From: a candidate division WWE3 bacterium RIFOXYC2_FULL_42_13
Lineage (GTDB): Bacteria > Patescibacteriota > WWE3 > UBA101185 > UBA10185
Assembly (NCBI GenBank): GCA_001773255.1
Contig: MEWF01000007.1
Coordinates: 13,103-24,806 of the forward strand
Direction of reading: 5' to 3'
Length of the DNA: 11,704 nt
Shown: piece after piece, positions 1 to 6,098 of the stretch
Numbering within the stretch: the stretch's first letter is position 1
Layout: each line of letters opens with the position of its first letter
Notes under the pieces: generated by a model
What the model was told of the DNA's origin: nothing
Seen by the model: only the letters and a program-made list of their open reading frames with translations
The model's database searches: none
Program-made: the position numbers and the translations under genes

Positions 1-357
1 AATCAGATTATTGCTAGATCAAAAGCGCTGCTAATGGCAACAGGTTACGACCCTGTCGAGGAGGACTGTCATGAGGCATTTGGTTTAGTTATGTTAGAAG
101 CAAACGCACTAGGTGTGCCGGTTTTAGGTTTTTCAAAAGGCAACATTCGGGATTTCGTAATTGATGGTGTGAATGGGTACAAATTTAACACAATGACAGA
201 GCTTTCCAGATTAATAGAAGCAGTGAATAAAAAAGACCTGAGTAGTCCGTGTATGACACACGCTAAAAAGTTTGGTATTGAGGGTGTGGCATGTAGATAT
301 GAAGAATTTCTATCTGGGGTAATAAGTAGACAACACAAGCTTGCTGTCGAAAGGTAA
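1..357 (+). CDS. GT4-type glycosyltransferase, C-terminal fragment (5' end outside window)
   Basis: The reading frame is open from base 1 to the TAA at 355-357 and gives 118 residues, so the gene starts upstream of the window. Seen: the donor-binding signature of retaining GT-B glycosyltransferases, with Glu25 and Glu33 (window numbering) in an E-x7-E arrangement, EAFGLVMLEA, followed by ALGVPVLG and a Gly-Asn turn. This pattern belongs to the second Rossmann half of GT4 enzymes, which transfer a sugar from a nucleotide-sugar donor to a glycan or lipid acceptor on the cytoplasmic side. The acceptor-binding N-terminal half is missing, so the substrate cannot be named. The last 48 nt overlap, tail to tail, the end of the opposite-strand Nudix-GT gene. 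The family call is firm; the specific role is unknown. Confidence 0.85.
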   Translation, partial: NQIIARSKALLMATGYDPVEEDCHEAFGLVMLEANALGVPVLGFSKGNIRDFVIDGVNGYKFNTMTELSRLIEAVNKKDLSSPCMTHAKKFGIEGVACRYEEFLSGVISRQHKLAVER

Positions 358-1719
358 TACACTCTTTCTATTATCGCTAGGATTTAATTGCCTTGGCTTG
401 TCCACGTATGAAATCGAATTCGACTCATTACAAAAGGACAAATGACCACCTCTTTGGAATTGTGTTATAACAGTGCAGCCACATGCTAGAGCCTCCAAAG
501 GTGCCAACCCAAAGGGTTCTGTCCACTCTTGTTTTTCCAGTCCCGCTAAAAATATAAAATATTTGTATTGACCTAATGTGGTTACCTTATTCTTTTCTTC
601 TATTTCACCTAATAGTTTTGCCTTGGTGTATGACTCCACTTTCTTTAAAAATTCATTTTTATAGTTCTCCTCCGATTCCAAAAACATCATAGGACCGTAA
701 AAGTCTATGGACAAGTTATTTTTAATTGCATAGTCCAGGCAAGCTAGCGGAGATTTGTGTTGGCCGATAGCGCCTATGTAAATGATATCTTTATTGCGAA
801 CGGTATCTGTTATCTTATAGAAGTCCATATCTATACAATTAGGTTTAATATCATAACTAATTCCAAGATTATCCATATATTGTTTTTGTTGTTCTTCTGA
901 AATCACAAAACTTTCGCATTGCTTTAAGTTTTTAATATAACTTAATTTCTCAGAATAATTATTTTCCAAAATTACTAATACCCTTCTACCCGAATTTTCC
1001 AATTTTTCCAATAGCTCAGGCTCATAGGTATACGTGATTATGAACCTATATTTTCCGAAGTCTACGTTATCTAGCTGATTTAGGTTATAGGTGTGATATT
1101 TAGACCCATCTTTAGATATTACATCAACGTTATAACCGTTTTTTACGTAATAATCGTAAACTAATGCTACAATTCTCTCTCTACCACCATATCCCGTTGG
1201 TGGTACGTTAATATGCTTTGGCGCAATGAGAAGAACGTTTTTATTTAGATTCTTGATGTTTGTTACAAAGAAGGGAGGTTGTTCCATGTCTTGAAAATAC
1301 CTAAGTATTGCCTCTTTAGTCTCCGCTGGCTCAATGTTTGCATTTTTAATGTCTTTGAAGTCCAACCACATTGGGTGGTATTGGTCATCTTCGTTCATGC
1401 GTTCTCTTTCCGGACCCCCTAAATTAATCTCACCCGATATGTAGTTGCATGCAAAAACGAAATTCAATCTGGATTCGGTGTCGACGTAATAAATTAGCCT
1501 ATCGGTAACGACATCTATTCCGAATTCTTCTTTGACTTCACGCTGGCATGTTTGTTCTAAGGTTTCACCCTCCTCCCAGTGCCCCCCTGGGACGGAATAA
1601 AAAACTTCTCCTCGGAGCACCTGCTTCATAAGGAGAAGTTTGTTGTCTTTTATTACCACACCAGAAGATCTAAACCCCCGGGGTCTGTTTTTGAGAATTA
1701 CCTTGTTTGTACTACTCAT
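310..1719 (-). CDS. Nudix hydrolase-GT4 glycosyltransferase fusion protein
   Basis: A 469-residue protein in two parts. Residues about 15-145 form a Nudix domain with a complete Nudix box, G46-x5-E52-x7-R60-E61-V62-x-E64-E65-x-G67-I68, so the metal-binding glutamates are present. Nudix enzymes cleave nucleoside diphosphates linked to another group, including nucleotide sugars. Residues about 160-450 look like a GT-B fold of the GT4 kind: a glycine-rich GYGGRER segment at 176-182 near the start and an E401-x7-E409 donor motif (EPFGLAPLE). No membrane segment is visible, so the protein should be cytoplasmic. The ATG at 1717-1719 sits in an 8-nt overlap (ATGAGTAG) with the stop of the upstream gene, which suggests translational coupling. 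The coding sequence looks more AT-rich than the genes further right. A functional link, with the Nudix part acting on the transferase's donor or product, is inference. Confidence 0.85.
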   Translation of the reverse strand: MSSTNKVILKNRPRGFRSSGVVIKDNKLLLMKQVLRGEVFYSVPGGHWEEGETLEQTCQREVKEEFGIDVVTDRLIYYVDTESRLNFVFACNYISGEINLGGPERERMNEDDQYHPMWLDFKDIKNANIEPAETKEAILRYFQDMEQPPFFVTNIKNLNKNVLLIAPKHINVPPTGYGGRERIVALVYDYYVKNGYNVDVISKDGSKYHTYNLNQLDNVDFGKYRFIITYTYEPELLEKLENSGRRVLVILENNYSEKLSYIKNLKQCESFVISEEQQKQYMDNLGISYDIKPNCIDMDFYKITDTVRNKDIIYIGAIGQHKSPLACLDYAIKNNLSIDFYGPMMFLESEENYKNEFLKKVESYTKAKLLGEIEEKNKVTTLGQYKYFIFLAGLEKQEWTEPFGLAPLEALACGCTVITQFQRGGHLSFCNESNSISYVDKPRQLNPSDNRKSVLPFDSKLVLSTYYPR

Positions 1720-2419
1720 TATTAATTAGTCTCTGAGCAAACAATTTTCCATGTGCTAACAGCTCCTCCACGCTCTCAGGACTATGAATCAGGTTATCAC
1801 GTACTACCCCACTTTTAAAGGGTATGTGTGTCTTGGTAGCGTGCCTAAAAATCCTTTTGAGATAAGCAACTTTAGTGAGTTTTGCCACCAGTGGTTCGCT
1901 TCTGCTGTTGACACCGAATATTGAATACAAGCCGGTGTTATTCTGTTGCACTCCCCTAAGATACTCCAGCTGCTCATTTTCAACAGTGCTCGGCGAGGTG
2001 AAATATCCATCAAACACAGGGTAAAGTATCTTCAGAAACTCCTCGTCATCCTCAGCTACGATAGCTTTCAAGCTTGGCCTGACGGGCGAATAACCAAAGG
2101 ATTCCAAAAACTCCAAGAAAAGGGCTCCCAAGACGTTACAGTGAGAACTTTCGGCTTTATGTTGGGTAGCTTCCAGAACTATTAACTTTTTGCGTTCCGG
2201 AGCAAACTCGGTATAGAACTTTGAGTCCACAGAAAGCGTGCCGGTAGTTGATCCCACGACGAACTCGTTCAGAAACGAGATCAGATTTTGTACATTTCTC
2301 TCATTCGGCTCAAACATCTGGTTTCTGATGTCGTAAATACTCAAACCGCATCGCTCGGAGGCGTAGGGTTTAAGTACTACAAACGGTACTACGCCACTTT
2401 CCAACAAGGTGCGGTTCAT
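1712..2419 (-). CDS. Hypothetical protein, 235 residues, first gene of a two-gene unit
   Basis: I do not recognise this family. The protein has no signal peptide or membrane helix and appears soluble and cytoplasmic, with mixed hydrophobic and charged stretches compatible with an alpha/beta fold. Visible local features are an acidic AEDDEEF run near residue 120 and an HATKTH segment near residue 193; neither defines a known active site. The ATG at 2417-2419 is well supported by an AAAGGAG Shine-Dalgarno sequence at 2428-2434, with an 8-nt spacer. The TAG stop overlaps the start of the Nudix-GT gene by 8 nt, so the two are almost certainly co-transcribed and probably translationally coupled. 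This suggests, but does not show, a role in the same glycan or nucleotide-sugar process. Confidence 0.75.
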   Translation of the reverse strand: MNRTLLESGVVPFVVLKPYASERCGLSIYDIRNQMFEPNERNVQNLISFLNEFVVGSTTGTLSVDSKFYTEFAPERKKLIVLEATQHKAESSHCNVLGALFLEFLESFGYSPVRPSLKAIVAEDDEEFLKILYPVFDGYFTSPSTVENEQLEYLRGVQQNNTGLYSIFGVNSRSEPLVAKLTKVAYLKRIFRHATKTHIPFKSGVVRDNLIHSPESVEELLAHGKLFAQRLINNE

Positions 2420-2427
2420 GTGTACAT

Positions 2428-2434
2428 CTCCTTT
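2428..2434 (-). promoter_or_regulatory. Strong Shine-Dalgarno sequence
   Basis: AAAGGAG read on the minus strand, 8 nt before the ATG at 2419. It is the only strong Shine-Dalgarno match I found at a gene start in this window and it fixes the start of the 235-residue gene. Confidence 0.8.
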
Positions 2435-2441
2435 GAGGTTT

Positions 2442-2454
2442 TACTGACGCATTT
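2442..2454. repeat. Left arm of a 13-bp inverted repeat flanking tRNA-Pro
   Basis: TACTGACGCATTT on the plus strand here is the exact reverse complement of AAATGCGTCAGTA at 2610-2622. The two copies bracket the tRNA gene and the promoter of the 235-residue gene. Confidence 0.55.
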
Positions 2455-2461
2455 TGTCAGT
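2443..2461 (-). promoter_or_regulatory. Hairpin in the 5' leader of the 235-residue gene
   Basis: On the minus strand ACTGAC and GTCAGT are separated by 7 nt and can form a 6-bp stem. The hairpin lies between the predicted promoter and the Shine-Dalgarno sequence, inside the roughly 50-nt leader. No U-run follows on this strand, so it is not a terminator. Its 3' arm is part of a longer inverted repeat with 2610-2622. A regulatory role is possible but not shown. Confidence 0.35.
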
Positions 2462-2477
2462 TTTGGTTAATGGGAGA

Positions 2478-2506
2478 ATTTTACTATGGAATAGAGGTGA
2501 AATCAA
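2478..2506 (-). promoter_or_regulatory. Sigma70-like promoter of the 235-residue / Nudix-GT unit
   Basis: On the minus strand, TTGATT (2501-2506) and TAAAAT (2478-2483) are separated by exactly 17 nt, a good match to the housekeeping consensus. Transcription would start near 2471, giving a leader of about 50 nt that holds the hairpin and the AAAGGAG. The promoter lies between the end of the tRNA and the gene. Confidence 0.6.
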
Positions 2507-2517
2507 CCTATAGGCAT

Positions 2518-2594
2518 TGGTCGGGGTGACAGGACTCGAACCTGCGGCCTCACGGTCCCAAACCGTGCACTCTAGCCAACTGAGCTACACCCCG
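2518..2594 (-). tRNA. tRNA-Pro (anticodon UGG), CCA encoded
   Basis: A full cloverleaf reads on the minus strand: acceptor CGGGGTG/CACCCCG with the C1-G72 pair typical of bacterial tRNA-Pro, discriminator A, D-stem GCTC/GAGT, anticodon stem CACGG/CCGTG around loop TTTGGGA (anticodon TGG), a 5-nt variable loop, and T-stem GCAGG/CCTGT with TTCGAGT. The 3' CCA is in the DNA at 2518-2520. UGG reads CCA and, with wobble or modification, the other Pro codons. The gene sits 57 nt after the TsaC fusion gene on the same strand. I saw no convincing promoter of its own in that gap. Confidence 0.97.
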
Positions 2595-2609
2595 AAAGAA
2601 CGATCTTGT

Positions 2610-2622
2610 AAATGCGTCAGTA
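2610..2622. repeat. Right arm of a 13-bp inverted repeat flanking tRNA-Pro
   Basis: AAATGCGTCAGTA on the plus strand, exact reverse complement of 2442-2454. It lies 15 nt outside the 5' end of the tRNA gene. Confidence 0.55.
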
Positions 2623-2651
2623 GCAGAATCTTACACTACCCTGGTTCTATC

Positions 2652-3932
2652 TCACAACTCCGGCACCAACTCAGCCATCACAGTCTCAAAAGGACGGGAT
2701 TCGTAAACTAATCTCTTATTATTTATCAGATCTATCACGTGCACTTTTATGGAATATTCGCAGGTTTCCTCCGGAGAACATGTGGAAGCGGTTTCGTCTT
2801 TTTTATTTATACTTCTCGAAAACTCGGAGATAACAAAAACATCGTTGTCCAAAAAATAAGCTCGGTCGAAATAACAATTAGCCCGTGCTGAGCAGTCCAA
2901 AATTCTGGCGTCAATAATTTTGTCTTCTTTCAATCCGTAAAAATGAGCCTCGTTTGGGGCATATCCGTCTCTATATTCCGGACGGTAGTCAATTAGCTCT
3001 CTGCCGCTGGGGGAAAAAACGACTTTTTTGACGTTTTGCAAACTTTCAATTGTCTTATCATATTTTTCTCTCATTCCCTCTTCTTCTATAGAGTAAACTT
3101 TCATCCATTTTGTGTTGTAAAGTTCGTTTTCTTCTTTAAGTTGAAACTCATCAGCTTCAATAATCACGTCTTTATTTTTAAGGTTTGTTATCCATCTTTG
3201 GAACCCGATATTTTGCTCAACTTTGTCAGGAAGTTTGGAGTGGTCAACGCTTTTTTGTTCTTTGATGTTGAGCCAAACTCCTGCGGCTATAGCAATAAAT
3301 ATTACCGCCGTGATAATGTAGTTGATTTTCTTAGCCATGCCTGAATTATAGCTGTTTGTGTGTTGAGGCGACAGCTTTATGTCTCCCTCCCGCAAGATTT
3401 TAAGTTCTTCTTCCGTGCAATCTATCACTGTTGAAGGTGCCGATAAAACGTTTCCGGAATCGATGTATAAATTTACGTCATCGCCAAAATATATTCTTGC
3501 TTCTTCAACGTTTGCGGCCGGTTTTTCTCCCGATGGGTTAGCCGACGTGCTTATTACTGGCCCGGTTTTTCTTAGAATTTTTCTGAGGTCTTTGTCTTTT
3601 GGCATCCTAAACGCTAAAGTCTGCTCTCCTCCACTTAGATGATTATTTGACGTTGCTCTAAGTACGAGGGTTAATTTTCCGGGCCAATATTTTTTAATGA
3701 GGTTCTGAGCATTTTTATTTATGTATACGCCGAACTTTTTAAGATGCCCGGTGTCCCCAATTAATATTATGAAAGGTTTTTTATCGTCACGGCCTTTGAT
3801 CTGTCTGATTTTTTCCACGGCCTTTTGGTTGTCTGCCTTTGCGTGCAGTCCGTACATGGTGTCGGATTTAAAAAAGGCTACTTTCCCGGTATTTAGTACA
3901 TCTATTATTTCCTGAACTTCTTTTTTATTCAT
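2652..3932 (-). CDS. tsaC: TsaC/YrdC-family threonylcarbamoyladenylate synthase fused to a membrane-anchored domain of unknown function
   Basis: 426 residues from the ATG at 3930-3932. Residues about 5-187 are a complete TsaC/YrdC domain: KSDTMYGL (22-29), IKGR (45-48), a STSANPSGE loop (128-136), PSTVID (166-171) and ILREGDI (179-185). TsaC makes threonylcarbamoyl-AMP from threonine, bicarbonate and ATP for the t6A37 modification of ANN-decoding tRNAs, in the cytoplasm. A short polar linker follows, then Met199, a hydrophobic helix at about 203-221 and a roughly 205-residue domain I do not recognise. The join falls where ordinary TsaC proteins end, so this resembles two adjacent genes run together. 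The ATG gives an 8-nt ATGAATAA overlap with the permease stop and is preferred to the in-frame TTG at 3942-3944. Met199 may also be used as a separate start. Confidence 0.88.
   Translation of the reverse strand: MNKKEVQEIIDVLNTGKVAFFKSDTMYGLHAKADNQKAVEKIRQIKGRDDKKPFIILIGDTGHLKKFGVYINKNAQNLIKKYWPGKLTLVLRATSNNHLSGGEQTLAFRMPKDKDLRKILRKTGPVISTSANPSGEKPAANVEEARIYFGDDVNLYIDSGNVLSAPSTVIDCTEEELKILREGDIKLSPQHTNSYNSGMAKKINYIITAVIFIAIAAGVWLNIKEQKSVDHSKLPDKVEQNIGFQRWITNLKNKDVIIEADEFQLKEENELYNTKWMKVYSIEEEGMREKYDKTIESLQNVKKVVFSPSGRELIDYRPEYRDGYAPNEAHFYGLKEDKIIDARILDCSARANCYFDRAYFLDNDVFVISEFSRSINKKDETASTCSPEETCEYSIKVHVIDLINNKRLVYESRPFETVMAELVPEL
3345..3350 (-). promoter_or_regulatory. Possible internal -10 element before Met199 of the TsaC fusion
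   Basis: A perfect TATAAT on the minus strand ends 6 nt before the in-frame ATG at 3336-3338, which begins the membrane-anchored half (MAKKINYI). This is the same spacing as at other starts in the window and would give a leaderless mRNA. No good -35 is visible, and the hexamer also encodes part of the linker, so it could be chance. Confidence 0.4.
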
Positions 3933-5106
3933 ATCTAAGGGCAACTATCGGATCTTTTTTTCCGGCCTTAATTGCCGGATAGGTTCCGAACCCAATGCCT
4001 ACCAAAAATGAAAAACCTAAAGATACTAAAGCCGCCCACAAAGGGATTTCCGCAGGTATCCATGTTTTTGCTACGAGAGTGGCCAGCCATGCGAGAGCCA
4101 ATCCTACCAGTCCGCCGGTGACACTTATAAACACGGATTCGTATAAAAATTGAAGAGCGATGTCTTTGCCGGTCGCCCCCAACGCTTTAATTAGGCCGAT
4201 TTCACGCGTTCTCTCGGTGACGGATACGAGCATGATGTTCATAATTCCTATACCACCCACGAGCAGTGAGATAGCGGCAATTGCCGCCAACCCGCTTTCG
4301 ATTATTTTCAATATATCGTTAATTCTCTGTAAAAGGTCTTCCTGTGTTGAGACTGAGAATTCTTCGTCTTTTAATTCTCTTAATAACGAATGTCTGATCT
4401 CCTCTTTTATTGTGTTCGCATCTTCTCCGCCTTTTGTTTTTATAACGATGGAACCTATATTTTTCAAGTTAAATTCTGACTCTGCCGTGGTGTAAGGAAT
4501 GTAAACGAAATTGTCGTAGTTAGGACTTTTTTCTTTTAATGTGCCGACGATCAAATATGAAACGCTATCAACTTTTATTTTTTCTCCTATGGGGTTGCGC
4601 GAACTGAATAATTCTTCTCTGACCTCGGAGCCTATGACCACCACCTTTGTTTTTGCGTCCACCTCAGCTTTTGTGAAAAAACGTCCATCAACGACTACTA
4701 GATTGAACAGGTCGGCCACGCTTTCGTTTGCTCCTCCGACTGCGCTGTAAAAAACTTTGGTCTTATAAACGGCATTTTTTGAAAGTTCGTACCACGGGGT
4801 TATGGCTTCAATTTTATCACCGTGGTCCGTCTGAATTCTTTCCACGTGGCGGTACTTGAGCTTGTTTCCGGTAAAATTTCTGGAGGGGTCACCGGTGAAA
4901 TCTATTTTTCCGGGCATTATGAAAATAAGATTGGAGCCCAGGGCGTCGAATTCATTTTTAACGTAATTTTGAAATCCCCGTACTATTGAAACCAGCGAAG
5001 CTACGGCAAAAACTCCTATTATCACCCCGAGCATGGTCAGAAAGCTCCTTACCTTATTTTTTTGGAGAGACACGAACGCTGTTCTCGCTGTTTGTGTTAT
5101 TGTCAC
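3925..5106 (-). CDS. MacB/FtsX-type ABC transporter permease
   Basis: 393 residues, the full length for this family. One membrane helix at about 20-42 is followed by an extracytoplasmic MacB-like core domain (about 45-245), then three helices (about 270-296, 322-345, 355-378) forming the FtsX domain. Diagnostic stretches are GGIGIMNIMLVSVTERTREIG (starting near 284), IKALGAT (306-312) and the C-terminus KKDPIVALRYE. Such permeases work as dimers with a MacB/LolD-type ATPase and use mechanotransmission to move lipids, peptides or proteins or to drive envelope hydrolases. No ATPase or MacA-like adaptor is encoded in this window, so the partner must lie elsewhere. The start is GTG at 5104-5106, 29 nt after the 96-residue gene, with no Shine-Dalgarno sequence. 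The stop overlaps the TsaC fusion start by 8 nt. The substrate is unknown; export of the neighbouring secreted proteins is conceivable but unsupported. Confidence 0.93.
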   Translation of the reverse strand: MTITQTARTAFVSLQKNKVRSFLTMLGVIIGVFAVASLVSIVRGFQNYVKNEFDALGSNLIFIMPGKIDFTGDPSRNFTGNKLKYRHVERIQTDHGDKIEAITPWYELSKNAVYKTKVFYSAVGGANESVADLFNLVVVDGRFFTKAEVDAKTKVVVIGSEVREELFSSRNPIGEKIKVDSVSYLIVGTLKEKSPNYDNFVYIPYTTAESEFNLKNIGSIVIKTKGGEDANTIKEEIRHSLLRELKDEEFSVSTQEDLLQRINDILKIIESGLAAIAAISLLVGGIGIMNIMLVSVTERTREIGLIKALGATGKDIALQFLYESVFISVTGGLVGLALAWLATLVAKTWIPAEIPLWAALVSLGFSFLVGIGFGTYPAIKAGKKDPIVALRYE

Positions 5107-5113
5107 GGTATAT

Positions 5114-5119
5114 AGTTTA
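5114..5119 (-). promoter_or_regulatory. Weak -10-like hexamer before the permease start
   Basis: TAAACT on the minus strand ends 7 nt before the GTG at 5106 and there is no Shine-Dalgarno sequence. It matches TATAAT at 4 of 6 positions only. It is listed because its position repeats a pattern seen at better-matched starts. Confidence 0.25.
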
Positions 5120-5135
5120 GCATTTTTGGAGACAG

Positions 5136-5426
5136 CTATTGTTTTGGGAGCTGTTTTTCTTTTACAAAGAGGTCAAAAAGATACTTAAACTGCTCGGCGC
5201 GTGATTTAAATAGTGAAAGGATATTTTTAGGTTTTGTACTAATCTCTTGTTCGTCTGTTGTTTGTGTTTTGAGCCCAGAACTATCTCCGGTAGGTCTTTC
5301 CGCCGTAACAGTAGCACTGACGACTCCAACAGAACCGGCGTTAACCTTTCCGGATAAAAATGATGTAGTTTGTATGTTTAGGCAGAATAGAAAAATAATT
5401 AGTACAGTTCTTTGACCGAATCCCAT
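5136..5426 (-). CDS. Small secreted protein, 96 residues, unknown function
   Basis: No family recognised. The N-terminus is a probable signal peptide (MGFGQR, hydrophobic core about 7-24, possible cleavage near VNA at 28-30). The mature part begins with VSATVTA (36-42), nearly the same as VTATVTA near the start of the mature small WTL-domain protein two genes upstream, and the codons are also nearly the same. A Ser/Thr/Glu-rich stretch follows (43-66), then an amphipathic, Lys-rich C-terminus (about 69-94). The ATG at 5424-5426 lies inside the end of the DUF916-like gene, with a 28-nt overlap, so translation is probably coupled. It may be a small structural or accessory part of the same surface module, or a decayed copy of a secreted protein that has kept only its N-terminal motif. 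Confidence 0.65.
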   Translation of the reverse strand: MGFGQRTVLIIFLFCLNIQTTSFLSGKVNAGSVGVVSATVTAERPTGDSSGLKTQTTDEQEISTKPKNILSLFKSRAEQFKYLFDLFVKEKQLPKQ

Positions 5427-6058
5427 TTGCCCTTATCGGATTTGTCTTTGGGCAGCGGTTTCTTTGGTCTGACGTTAAGTTGAACCTTAAAGAATTTCCT
5501 GAAAATTATTAACGCGATAATTATGCCGGCAATGTAAAGTGCTCTTGTGGACCAGGGTTGAAGCTCCCTCCATATAGATATTATTCTGTAATACACCGCT
5601 TCTAGTATGTTCGCCGGATCTATTTTAAAGTAAAGTTTGGATGCGGCGGCTACGCCGATTGAAGCTCCCCCTTTTGAAGAGGTTTTTACGGGTGTGGCGT
5701 CTATATAAGCAAAATACTCACCCGGTTCGGCGTTTACGGGGATATCTAATTTTATGGTTACCTGCTGGGTTTGGCCCGGTTCGAGGTAATACACTTTTGG
5801 TTCGAAGATAAACCACTCTTTCGGGGGTATCTTTTCTTTTTGCCCCTCGTGGTATGCAGGAGCTGTAGTATAGTCCGAGGCTTCGTCGCCTGTGTTAGTG
5901 ACAGCGATCGATGGGAGGAGATATATTGAGCCCGGTTTTATAACTGAGTCGACAACTATTTTACCGGTGCCGACGCCTACTCCAATTGAAGCAAAGACCG
6001 GAGTTCTGGCAGCAAGAAAAGCGACCGAAATAGCGATGACGGTTAAGTAAAATCTCAC
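5399..6058 (-). CDS. Membrane-anchored DUF916-like (WxL-interacting-protein-like) surface protein
   Basis: 219 residues. Seen: a signal peptide (about 1-23, ending VFA), a beta-rich extracellular region (about 25-147), one transmembrane helix (about 172-187) and a Lys/Arg-rich cytoplasmic tail. The extracellular region follows the DUF916 pattern: an opening GVGTGKIVVD, VTNTGDEASDY, the central WFIFEPKVYYLEPGQTQQV, then PGEYFAYIDATP. In Firmicutes this domain starts the WxL-interacting proteins, which bind peptidoglycan and partner WxL proteins, and is usually followed by DUF3324 before the membrane helix. That second domain is absent here. The gene follows the small WTL-domain gene by 40 nt and overlaps the 96-residue gene by 28 nt, which suggests one operon. 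The start is GTG at 6056-6058 with no Shine-Dalgarno sequence. The domain call rests on pattern memory, not a search. Confidence 0.75.
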   Translation of the reverse strand: MRFYLTVIAISVAFLAARTPVFASIGVGVGTGKIVVDSVIKPGSIYLLPSIAVTNTGDEASDYTTAPAYHEGQKEKIPPKEWFIFEPKVYYLEPGQTQQVTIKLDIPVNAEPGEYFAYIDATPVKTSSKGGASIGVAAASKLYFKIDPANILEAVYYRIISIWRELQPWSTRALYIAGIIIALIIFRKFFKVQLNVRPKKPLPKDKSDKGKWDSVKELY

Positions 6059-6064
6059 AAATAC

Positions 6065-6070
6065 ATCTTA
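6065..6070 (-). promoter_or_regulatory. -10-like hexamer before the DUF916-like gene
   Basis: TAAGAT on the minus strand ends 6 nt before the GTG at 6058; an overlapping TATAAG gives an 8-nt gap. There is no Shine-Dalgarno sequence. The -35 candidate TTGGAT lies 16 nt further upstream and is weak. Confidence 0.3.
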
Positions 6071-6098
6071 TATTAAATCAGGGAAAATCCAAGTTTGT

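Noticed and set aside
69..362. Minus-strand ORF of 97 codons opposite the first glycosyltransferase
   Set aside because: It lies antisense to a clearly coding frame with GT4 motifs and shows no protein-like features of its own.
2517..2711. Plus-strand ORF beginning MVGVTGLEPAAS over the tRNA
   Set aside because: This is the familiar false translation of the antisense strand of a tRNA gene; the tRNA-Pro cloverleaf explains the sequence.
4160..4750. Two plus-strand ORFs opposite the MacB-like permease
   Set aside because: They are shadows of the permease coding sequence, with no start signals.
5132..5165. Plus-strand hairpin ACAGCT/AGCTGT followed by a T-rich run, terminator-like
   Set aside because: No plus-strand gene lies upstream for it to terminate. 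On the minus strand, where the genes are, the hairpin covers the stop of the 96-residue gene and no U-run follows.
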